Source: Aeromicrobium sp. (lineage in GTDB: Bacteria > Actinomycetota > Actinomycetes > Propionibacteriales > Nocardioidaceae). Taken from it: a DNA stretch of 7,212 nt. A program made the position numbers and the translations under genes. The stretch spans positions 1-7,212 of the forward strand of contig JALRKU010000064.1 in the NCBI GenBank assembly GCA_023254755.1, read 5' to 3'. The notes beneath the pieces are model-generated. The model did not search any database, had not been told where the DNA came from, and saw only the letters and a program-made list of their open reading frames with translations. This document shows positions 1-5,635 of the stretch, one piece after another. The first letter of the stretch is position 1. Each line of letters begins with the position of its first letter.

Positions 1-93
1 GGCGAGCACGCGCGCCTGGCGGCCGCTGCGGGCGACGGCGAGCTCGCCGACCACTTCTTCCACCGCAACTTCGAGGCGCTCTACGGCACCTGA
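1..93 (+). CDS. C-terminal end of an upstream protein (partial), possibly amidohydrolase-like
   Basis: An open frame runs from base 1 to a TGA at 91-93 and encodes 30 residues, ending in DHFFHRNFEALYGT. Codon use matches the genes downstream, with mostly G or C at third positions, which supports real coding. The ending (aromatic and His residues, then Asn-Phe-x-x-Leu-Tyr-Gly) resembles the last helix of metal-dependent amidohydrolases, which often end in an N-x-x-x-L-Y-G pattern. That is only a weak resemblance over a few residues, so the product is not assigned. It lies 95 nt upstream of the nitrilase-type operon on the same strand and could be co-transcribed with it. The start and most of the protein lie outside the window. 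Confidence 0.6.
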   Translation, partial: GEHARLAAAAGDGELADHFFHRNFEALYGT

Positions 94-188
94 CCTCGGA
101 CCCCAGGCCCTGGCCCGCAACGGCGCGACGCCAGCTGCACGACCCGACACCCACCGCAGCACCCACGTCCCACACACCAGGAGAACCG
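94..188 (+). promoter_or_regulatory. Leader/intergenic region ahead of the operon
   Basis: This is the only non-coding gap longer than 10 nt in the window, so it is the likeliest place for a promoter or regulatory site of the operon. No convincing -35/-10 pair is visible, nor a GlnR-type nitrogen-control box. Two things stand out: an 11-bp perfect palindrome (CCAGG-C-CCTGG, 103-113), and a strongly C-biased stretch at 131-180 (27 C, 8 G, 13 A, 2 T), which should be poorly structured as RNA. Regulatory function is inferred from position only. Confidence 0.4.
179..184 (+). promoter_or_regulatory. Ribosome binding site of the first operon gene
   Basis: AGGAGA lies 4 nt before the ATG at 189, in an otherwise G-poor leader. 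It is one of the two strongest Shine-Dalgarno matches in the window and fixes the start of the MSMEG_0572-type gene. Confidence 0.8.
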
Positions 189-713
189 ATGACCGACATC
201 GACGACCAGATCGCCGCCAACATCGAGGCCTCGCTCGCCGAGATCGCGCACCCGTCGCTGCCGAAGGGCACGAACCTCTACGGCTCCACCAAGATCTTCC
301 CCGACTACCAGGCCGAGGAGGGCCAGTCGTACTTCACCCTGATCCACGGCATCCCGCACGAGTCGTCGGTCAGCTTCGTCGCGATCCTGCAGGCGACCCG
401 CGCGCTGCGCAAGGGCTTCGAGACCGCGATCTACTTCTACGGCCCCGGCACCCTGGCCTGTTCGGCCAACCGCGGCTTCCCCACCACGGGCGACGCCGGG
501 TTCCCCGGCGAGCTCAACATGAACGGCTCGCTCGAGACCTACATCGCCGAGGGCGGCACGGTCTACTGCTGCCGCTTCGGTCTGGCGCTGCACGGCATCC
601 GTGAGGAGGACCTGATCGAGGGCGTCATCCCGGCGCACCCGCTCGACGTGCAGGACGCGCTCATCCACTACGCCCGCAAGGGCGCCATCATCAACTCGAC
701 GTACAACCTCTGA
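189..713 (+). CDS. MSMEG_0572/Sll0783 family nitrogen starvation response protein
   Basis: This 174-residue protein is recognised as the MSMEG_0572/Sll0783 family, the marker gene of Nit1C-type nitrilase clusters. In Synechocystis, Sll0783 is induced by nitrogen starvation and is needed for normal polyhydroxybutyrate accumulation there; its biochemical activity is unknown to me. Visible features are a charged N-terminal helix (about residues 1-20), a central block FTLIHGIPHESSV (49-61), an alternating hydrophobic segment around AIYFYGPG (80-87), and three cysteines at 91, 127 and 128, the last two adjacent. There is no signal peptide or membrane segment, so it should be cytosolic. The alpha/beta pattern with Cys91 after a strand vaguely recalls DsrE-like folds, which is speculation. 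The start is set by the AGGAGA at 179-184. It is the first gene of the operon, and the radical SAM gene follows after 10 nt. Confidence 0.88.
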   Translation: MTDIDDQIAANIEASLAEIAHPSLPKGTNLYGSTKIFPDYQAEEGQSYFTLIHGIPHESSVSFVAILQATRALRKGFETAIYFYGPGTLACSANRGFPTTGDAGFPGELNMNGSLETYIAEGGTVYCCRFGLALHGIREEDLIEGVIPAHPLDVQDALIHYARKGAIINSTYNL

Positions 714-723
714 GGCCGACGAG

Positions 724-1809
724 ATGACCGCACCGTCCTCGCAGCAGGAGACGCGCACGTCGACGCGGGTCGACGTGGCCATCCAGGGCATCCGTCTGCT
801 CGACGCCCCGCTCACGCGCCCCAACGGCGCCGGGCCGAGCGCCGACGGGCATGTGCTGCTGGACGGGGTCGGTGCGGCCATCCCGCTCGACCCCCGCAGC
901 CCGTACACGGTCGCTGGCGGCAAGCTGCTGCTCGACGGCGCCGACACGGGGCTTGGGGTCGAGGCCGTCGCCCGGCCACGCTTCTACGACCTGACCACGT
1001 CGGACGGCACGAGCATGGAGATGGTCGCGCGGCTCCATGCCGCCGATGTGCTCGCGACCACCGTCGTGCAGACGTGCATGCGCTACGACCCGTCCGACCG
1101 CTGCCGGTTCTGCGCCATCGAGCAGTCGCTCGAGCAGGGCACGACGGTCGCGGTCAAGACGCCGCAGCAGATCGCCGAGGTCGCCCAGGCCGCGCACGAC
1201 CTGGACGGCGTCCGCCAGATGGTGATGACCACCGGCACCTCCCGCGGGCGCGACCGCGGCGCCACGCATCTCGCGCGCTGCGTCCGCGCCGTCCGTGAGG
1301 TGCTGCCCGACCTGCCCATCCAGGTGCAGATCGAGCCGCCCGGCGACCTGGCCTCGATCACCGAGCTCTACGAGGCCGGCGCCCGCTCGATCGGCATCCA
1401 CGTCGAGTCGATGGACGACGACGTCCGCCGCCGCTGGATGCCGGGCAAGGCCACCGTCCCGCTCGACGAGTACCGCGCCGCCTGGCGCGAGGCCGTCCGC
1501 GTGTTCGGCCACAACCAGGTCTCGACCTACCTGCTGGTCGGCCTGGGCGAGGACGCGGACGAGCTCGTCGCCGCAGCGACCGAGCTGATCGACATGGGTG
1601 TCTACCCGTTCGTGGTGCCGTTCCGCCCGCTCGCGGGCACGCTCGCCACGGACGTCGACCGCGCCCCGGCCCCCAGCCGTCGCGACGTCGGCTCCGTCAC
1701 GGTGCGCGTCGCCGCGGCGCTGCGGCGCGCCGGCATGGCCGGGTCCGACCAGGCCGCCGGCTGTGCTGCGTGCGGCGCCTGCTCGGCCCTGAGCTGCGAG
1801 GGCGCCTGA
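724..1809 (+). CDS. MSMEG_0568 family radical SAM protein
   Basis: This 361-residue protein is assigned to the radical SAM family found in Nit1C clusters, predicted to use a [4Fe-4S] cluster and S-adenosylmethionine for radical chemistry on an unknown substrate. The likely cluster-binding cysteines are C118, C127 and C130 (CMRYDPSDRCRFC), a CX8CX2C spacing instead of the textbook CX3CX2C. Downstream are TTGTSRGRD (about 167-175), QVQIEPPGD and SIGIHVESMDD, typical of the radical SAM barrel. About 100 residues precede the cysteine motif and may form a separate N-terminal region. The C-terminus carries a second cysteine set, C347-X2-C350-X2-C353-X4-C358, which could hold an auxiliary iron-sulfur cluster. 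The ATG at 724 follows a weak GAGG (712-715) that overlaps the stop of the preceding gene; the next gene starts 1 nt after this stop. Confidence 0.88.
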   Translation: MTAPSSQQETRTSTRVDVAIQGIRLLDAPLTRPNGAGPSADGHVLLDGVGAAIPLDPRSPYTVAGGKLLLDGADTGLGVEAVARPRFYDLTTSDGTSMEMVARLHAADVLATTVVQTCMRYDPSDRCRFCAIEQSLEQGTTVAVKTPQQIAEVAQAAHDLDGVRQMVMTTGTSRGRDRGATHLARCVRAVREVLPDLPIQVQIEPPGDLASITELYEAGARSIGIHVESMDDDVRRRWMPGKATVPLDEYRAAWREAVRVFGHNQVSTYLLVGLGEDADELVAAATELIDMGVYPFVVPFRPLAGTLATDVDRAPAPSRRDVGSVTVRVAAALRRAGMAGSDQAAGCAACGACSALSCEGA

Positions 1810-1810
1810 C

Positions 1811-3223
1811 ATGAGCCTCGACCACGGCATCCTGACCGGCACCCGCCCGGGCCACGTCGCGGCACCACCGACGTGGCTCGTGGTCCAGGCCGGACCCGCC
1901 GAGCTGACGGACTACCGACGGCTGCGTCGCGAGGTGTTCGTCCGCGAGCAAGGGCTCTTCGACGTCAGCGACCACGACGACGTCGACGACGATGCGCGTA
2001 CGGTCGTGCTGGTCGCGCGCACGCAGGACGGCACGGTCCTCGGCGGCGTGCGGGTCCACCCGGCCCCGCACCCCGCGACAGCCGACCGCGACCTCGGGTG
2101 GTGGCGGGGGAGCCGCCTCGTGGTGGCGCCCTCGGCACGCCAGGGCGCCGGCGTGGGAGCCGCGCTCGTGCGGGCCGCGTGCGCCCTCGCGGAGTCGGTG
2201 GGGGCACTGCGGTTCGACGCCACGGTCCAGGAGCGCCACGCATCGCTGTTCACACGCCTCGGCTGGCGGTCCAGGGGACAGGTCGACCTGCTGGGACACC
2301 CGCACGTCGAGGTCGACTGGCCGATCGAGCGCACCCGACGGCTCGTCGCCGCGACCAAGTCGCCGCTCGGCTCCCTGCTGGCCGGCCTCGCCGGACCCGA
2401 CGGCTTCCGCGGCGACGACGGCGCACCCGTGCCCGGCTCCGACCTGGTCGCCGCGTGCGACGCGATCATCCCGTCCATGGTCGAGCGCGACCCCGAGTGG
2501 GCCGGCTGGTGCGCCGTGCTCGTCAACGTCAACGACCTCTCGGCCATGGGCGCCACGCCCGTCGGCCTCCTCGACGCCGTCGCCGCGCGCGACGCCTCCT
2601 TCGCCCGCCGCGTCCTGTCCGGGCTGCGCGCCGGGGCCCAGGCCTGGGGCGTGCCGGTCCTCGGCGGGCACACCCAGCTGGGCGTGCCGGCGGCGCTGTC
2701 GGTGACCGCGCTGGGCCGGACCGACCGGCCCGTCCCCGGCGGGGGCGGCCGGCCGGGCGACCGACTCCGCGTCACGGCCGACCTCGGCGGCGACTGGCGC
2801 CCGGGCTACCGCGGCGCCCAGTGGGACTCCTCGTCGCACCGCACCGCCGACGAGCTCCGGGCCCTCGGCACCGTCGTGCCGCGCCTCGCGCCGACGGCCG
2901 CCAAGGACGTCAGCATGTCGGGCCTGGTCGGCACGACCGGCATGCTCGCCGAGGCCAGCGGCTGCCGCGCCGTGATCGACGTCGAGCGGGTGCCCACGCC
3001 CGCCGCCGCGACCACCGGCGACTGGCTCACCTGCTTCCCCGGGTTCGCGATGGTCACCGCCGAGCGGTCCGACGCACCCACCGATCCACACCTGCCGGCG
3101 TTCGTCGAGTCGCGGTCGTGCGGGGACCTGGTCCCCGGACGCGGCGTCGGACTGCGCTGGCCCGACGGCGTCGTCACCGAGGCCGTCACGTCCACCGTCA
3201 CCGGCATGGGAGCAGCATCATGA
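1811..3223 (+). CDS. MSMEG_0567-type GNAT acyltransferase / AIR synthase-like fusion protein
   Basis: This 470-residue protein has two domains. Residues about 22-172 form a GNAT N-acyltransferase: an REVFVREQGLF helix (40-50), the strand LGGVRVHP (77-84), and the acetyl-CoA pyrophosphate loop RQGAGVG (110-116). Residues about 185-470 form a PurM/AIR-synthase superfamily domain, with GDDGA (201-205, as in ThiL-like members) and NVNDLSAMGA (239-248), both of the kind that binds ATP and metal. PurM relatives (PurM, PurL, ThiL, SelD, HypE) use ATP to activate amides or phosphorylate substrates, so this half probably drives an ATP-dependent step; the substrate is unknown. In Synechocystis the two functions are separate genes (sll0786 and sll0787). 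The start is 1 nt after the upstream stop, with GAGGG about 8 nt before it. The stop overlaps the next ATG (ATGA). Confidence 0.87.
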   Translation: MSLDHGILTGTRPGHVAAPPTWLVVQAGPAELTDYRRLRREVFVREQGLFDVSDHDDVDDDARTVVLVARTQDGTVLGGVRVHPAPHPATADRDLGWWRGSRLVVAPSARQGAGVGAALVRAACALAESVGALRFDATVQERHASLFTRLGWRSRGQVDLLGHPHVEVDWPIERTRRLVAATKSPLGSLLAGLAGPDGFRGDDGAPVPGSDLVAACDAIIPSMVERDPEWAGWCAVLVNVNDLSAMGATPVGLLDAVAARDASFARRVLSGLRAGAQAWGVPVLGGHTQLGVPAALSVTALGRTDRPVPGGGGRPGDRLRVTADLGGDWRPGYRGAQWDSSSHRTADELRALGTVVPRLAPTAAKDVSMSGLVGTTGMLAEASGCRAVIDVERVPTPAAATTGDWLTCFPGFAMVTAERSDAPTDPHLPAFVESRSCGDLVPGRGVGLRWPDGVVTEAVTSTVTGMGAAS

Positions 3224-4080
3224 CCAGCACCACCGTCGCGGCCGTGTCCGCGAACTTCGGTCGCGACGTCGACCAGAACCTCGCCCAGATCGCGGCGCTC
3301 ACCGACGAGGCCCGCCTCCACGGCGCGTCGCTCGTCGCCTTCCCCGAGGCCTGCATCGGCGGGTACCTCTCGGTGCTCGGCGCCGGCCGCGACGGCAGCG
3401 GCGACGAGCAGCCCGACTCGCTGCCACCGGTCACCGACCTCGACGGGCCCGAGCTGCGACGCATCGCCGAGATCGCCGGCGACACGACGCTGGTCGTCGG
3501 CTTCTGCGAGCAGGACGGCGACACCCGCTACAACAGCGCGGCCGTCGTCAGCGGCGACGGCGTGCTCGGCGTGCACCGCAAGGTGCACCAGCCGCTCGGC
3601 GAGCACCTCTTCTACGACGCGGGCGACGTGTTCCGCGCCTTCGAGACGCCGGTCGGGCGCCTCGGCATGCTGATCTGCTACGACAAGGCGTTCCCGGAGG
3701 CGGCCCGCTCGCTGGCCCTCGACGGCGCCGAGGTCGTCGCCTGCATCTCGGCCTGGCCCGCGTCGCGCACCTCGTCGGCCGGCGACATCGCCGACGACCG
3801 GTGGACGCACCGCTTCAACCTGTTCGACCAGGCGCGGGCGCTGGAGAACCAGATCGTCTGGGTCGCCTCGAACCAGCACGGCACGTTCGGCTCGCTGCGG
3901 TTCGTGGCGAACGCCAAGGTCGTCGGTCCCGGCGGCGACGTGCGGGCCACGACCGGCACCGAGACGGGTCTGGCGATCGCGCCCCTCGACGTGCAGGCCG
4001 AGCTGGAGACGGCACGCCGCGCGATGTTCCACCTGCGCGACCGGCGCCCCGACCTGTACGTGGAGCCCGTCCATGCCTGA
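3220..4080 (+). CDS. Nitrilase-superfamily carbon-nitrogen hydrolase, catalytically intact
   Basis: This 286-residue cytosolic enzyme has the full nitrilase-superfamily triad: E43 in FPEACIGGY, K121 in HRKVHQP, and nucleophile C153 in GMLICYDKAFPE. The auxiliary glutamate after the lysine (E128) is also present. It should hydrolyse a non-peptide C-N bond (amide, carbamoyl or nitrile) through a Cys thioester. The residues after the nucleophile are CYDKxFPE, as in amidase or Nit2-like branches, not the CWE of true nitrilases, so an amide substrate is as likely as a nitrile. Length fits the superfamily (about 260-350). The ATG at 3220 overlaps the previous stop as ATGA, with GGGAG 7 nt upstream. 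An upstream extension of this reading frame back to 1873 is a shadow of the GNAT/AIRS gene. It is a paralogue of the gene at 5636, which has lost the triad. Confidence 0.9.
   Translation: MTSTTVAAVSANFGRDVDQNLAQIAALTDEARLHGASLVAFPEACIGGYLSVLGAGRDGSGDEQPDSLPPVTDLDGPELRRIAEIAGDTTLVVGFCEQDGDTRYNSAAVVSGDGVLGVHRKVHQPLGEHLFYDAGDVFRAFETPVGRLGMLICYDKAFPEAARSLALDGAEVVACISAWPASRTSSAGDIADDRWTHRFNLFDQARALENQIVWVASNQHGTFGSLRFVANAKVVGPGGDVRATTGTETGLAIAPLDVQAELETARRAMFHLRDRRPDLYVEPVHA
3553..3594 (+). repeat. Paralogous DNA block, copy 1 (matches 5948-5989)
   Basis: This 42-nt stretch in the active hydrolase gene matches 5948-5989 in the pseudo-nitrilase gene at 39 of 42 positions: 18 identical bases, one codon fully different (GTG against CAC), then 21 identical. 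It covers the GDGVLG and HRKVHQP residues around the catalytic lysine. It reflects gene duplication rather than a mobile repeat. Confidence 0.75.
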
Positions 4081-4372
4081 GATGACCGTGTCGGTGCGCT
4101 GGCCCGACGGATCGACCAGCCGGCTGTACTCGCCGTCGCTGGTGATGCACGACCACCTCGACGTCGGCGCCAGCTATCCCGTCGCGGAGTTCACCGAGCG
4201 CGCCACCACGGCGCTCGGGATCGCCAGCGACCGCGTGCTCGCGAAGTTCGGCTTCCGGTGCACGTCGGCCGCCGCCACCGTCGAGCAGATCGAGCGCGAG
4301 ACGGCGCCGTTCTCGCCGACCGACCCCGTCGAGGTGCTCGCGATGCACCCACCCCTGCCGCAGGAGGCATGA
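4073..4372 (+). CDS. MSMEG_0570 family nitrogen starvation response protein
   Basis: This small 99-residue protein is recognised as the MSMEG_0570 family by its opening (MPEMTVSVRWPDGS), the block YSPSLVMHDHL, and the ASDRVLAKFGFRCTSA region. Its biochemical role is unknown; it is found with the nitrilase, radical SAM and flavin oxidoreductase genes in Nit1C-type clusters. It has one cysteine (C63) and no signal peptide or membrane helix. The start at 4073 overlaps the hydrolase gene by 8 nt, with TGGAG 7 nt upstream. An alternative ATG three codons on (4082) is possible, but the earlier one keeps the MPEM opening I associate with the family. The stop overlaps the ATG of the next gene (TGATG), a sign of coupled translation. 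Confidence 0.87.
   Translation: MPEMTVSVRWPDGSTSRLYSPSLVMHDHLDVGASYPVAEFTERATTALGIASDRVLAKFGFRCTSAAATVEQIERETAPFSPTDPVEVLAMHPPLPQEA
4362..4367 (+). promoter_or_regulatory. Ribosome binding site choosing the oxidoreductase start
   Basis: A perfect AGGAGG lies inside the end of the MSMEG_0570-type gene. Two in-frame ATGs follow, at 4369 (1 nt away) and 4372 (4 nt away). The spacing favours 4372, although both give the same protein apart from one Met. With the AGGAGA at 179, this is one of the two strongest Shine-Dalgarno sites in the window, so the oxidoreductase may be translated independently as well as by coupling. Confidence 0.75.
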
Positions 4373-5634
4373 TGCAGCACGTCGACGTCGCGATCGTCGG
4401 AGCCGGCCAGGCCGGGCTCGCGGTCAGCTGGCACCTCACGCGCGAGGGGGTCGACCACGTCCTGCTCGACGAGAGCACACCCGCCCACGAGTGGGCCGAC
4501 TCCCGCTGGGACGCGTTCACCCTGGTCACGCCCAACTGGCACTGCCGCCTCCCCGGCTGGGAGTACGACGGCGACGACCCCGACGGCTTCATGACCCGTG
4601 ATGAGGTCGTCGCGTGGCTCGACGGCTACGTCCGCAGCTTCGACCCGCCCGTGCGCACCCACACCCGGGTCACCGAGGTCCGGCTCGCTGCCGAGGGCGG
4701 CTACGTCGTGGCGCTCAGCTCGGCCGACGGCGACGAGGAGCTGCACGCCGACCAGGTCGTGGTCGCGACCGGCGGCTACCACCGTCCCGTCGTCCCCGAC
4801 TGGGCCAACGCGATCGACCCGACCGTCGAGCAGGTGCACTCGCAGCAGTACCTGAACGCCGACCAGCTGCCCGACGGCGCCGTGCTGGTCGTCGGTACGG
4901 GGCAGTCCGGGGCGCAGATCGCCGAGGACCTCCACCTCGAGGGCCGCACCGTCCACCTCGCCCTCGGCAGCGCGCCGCGCGTGGCCCGCACCTACCGCGG
5001 CCGCGACGCGATGACCTGGCTCAGCGACATGGGGCTGTACGACACGCCCGTGCAGCAGTACCCCGGCGGCCTGGCCGCCCGCGAGAAGACCAACCACTAC
5101 GTCACGGGCCGCGACGGCGGACGCGACATCGACCTGCGCCAGTTCGCGGCCGAGGGCATGCACCTCTACGGCGCGCTGACCGGCGGGCGGGGCACGGACC
5201 TGGCGTTCGCCCCCACCCTCACCGCGTCGCTCGACGCCGCCGACGCCGTCTACAACTCGATCTGCCGCGACATCGACCGCTTCATCGAGCGCGAGGGCAT
5301 CGACGCCCCGGAGCAGGACCACTACACCCCGGTGTGGGCTCCCGAGACGCAGCCGACGTCGCTCGACCTCGCGGCGGCCGGCGTCACCTCGATCGTCTGG
5401 GCGATCGGCTACCGACCCGACTACCGCTGGCTGCGCGTCGGCGTGTTCGACGGCACGGGCCGCCCCACGCACCACCGCGGCGTGACGGCCTCCGACGGGC
5501 TGTACTTCGTGGGCCTGCCCTGGATGCACACGTGGGGATCGGGCCGGTTCCTCGGCGTCGCCCGCGACGCCGAGCACATCGCGTCGCAGGTGCTGGCGCT
5601 CCGTTCAGCCCAGCCCGCCGCGGTCGGGTTCTGA
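4372..5634 (+). CDS. MSMEG_0569 family flavin-dependent oxidoreductase
   Basis: This 420-residue protein has an N-terminal FAD-binding Rossmann motif GAGQAG (10-15) and a second dinucleotide motif GTGQSG (175-180), expected for NAD(P)H. ATGGY (132-136) and AIGYRPD (344-350) match the linker motifs of two-dinucleotide-domain flavoproteins such as flavin monooxygenases. The C-terminus carries GLPWMHTWGSG (381-391) followed by FLGVARDAEH, which I associate with the MSMEG_0569 family. It probably oxidises or hydroxylates an intermediate of the pathway using FAD, NAD(P)H and O2; the substrate is unknown. No signal peptide or membrane helix is visible, so it should be cytosolic. The start overlaps the previous stop by one base (TGATG). 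The next gene begins 1 nt after its stop. The frame is open back to 4258, but that stretch lies inside the MSMEG_0570-type gene. Confidence 0.9.
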   Translation: MQHVDVAIVGAGQAGLAVSWHLTREGVDHVLLDESTPAHEWADSRWDAFTLVTPNWHCRLPGWEYDGDDPDGFMTRDEVVAWLDGYVRSFDPPVRTHTRVTEVRLAAEGGYVVALSSADGDEELHADQVVVATGGYHRPVVPDWANAIDPTVEQVHSQQYLNADQLPDGAVLVVGTGQSGAQIAEDLHLEGRTVHLALGSAPRVARTYRGRDAMTWLSDMGLYDTPVQQYPGGLAAREKTNHYVTGRDGGRDIDLRQFAAEGMHLYGALTGGRGTDLAFAPTLTASLDAADAVYNSICRDIDRFIEREGIDAPEQDHYTPVWAPETQPTSLDLAAAGVTSIVWAIGYRPDYRWLRVGVFDGTGRPTHHRGVTASDGLYFVGLPWMHTWGSGRFLGVARDAEHIASQVLALRSAQPAAVGF

Positions 5635-5635
5635 C

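Noticed and set aside
103..113. CCAGG-C-CCTGG palindrome as a terminator of the upstream gene
   Set aside because: The stem is only 4-5 bp with almost no loop and no following T-run, so an intrinsic terminator is not supported.
94..188. GlnR-type nitrogen control box upstream of the operon
   Set aside because: Expected from the nitrogen-starvation link, but no GTnAC-n6-GAAAC-like pair is present; only chance fragments are seen.
1697..3091. Long minus-strand open frame (464 codons) opposite the GNAT/AIRS gene
   Set aside because: Its translation is low-complexity Arg/Gly/Ala/His-rich with no domain, and it mirrors a well-supported + strand gene. Long antisense frames are expected in very GC-rich DNA. 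The same holds for the other long minus-strand frames at 691-1842, 2806-4074, 4174-5577 and 5999-6463.
1873..3219. Large in-frame N-terminal extension of the hydrolase giving a 735-residue protein
   Set aside because: The extension is Arg/Pro-rich frame-shadow sequence of the GNAT/AIRS gene. The ATG at 3220 has a GGGAG site and an ATGA junction, and gives a normal-length nitrilase-fold protein.
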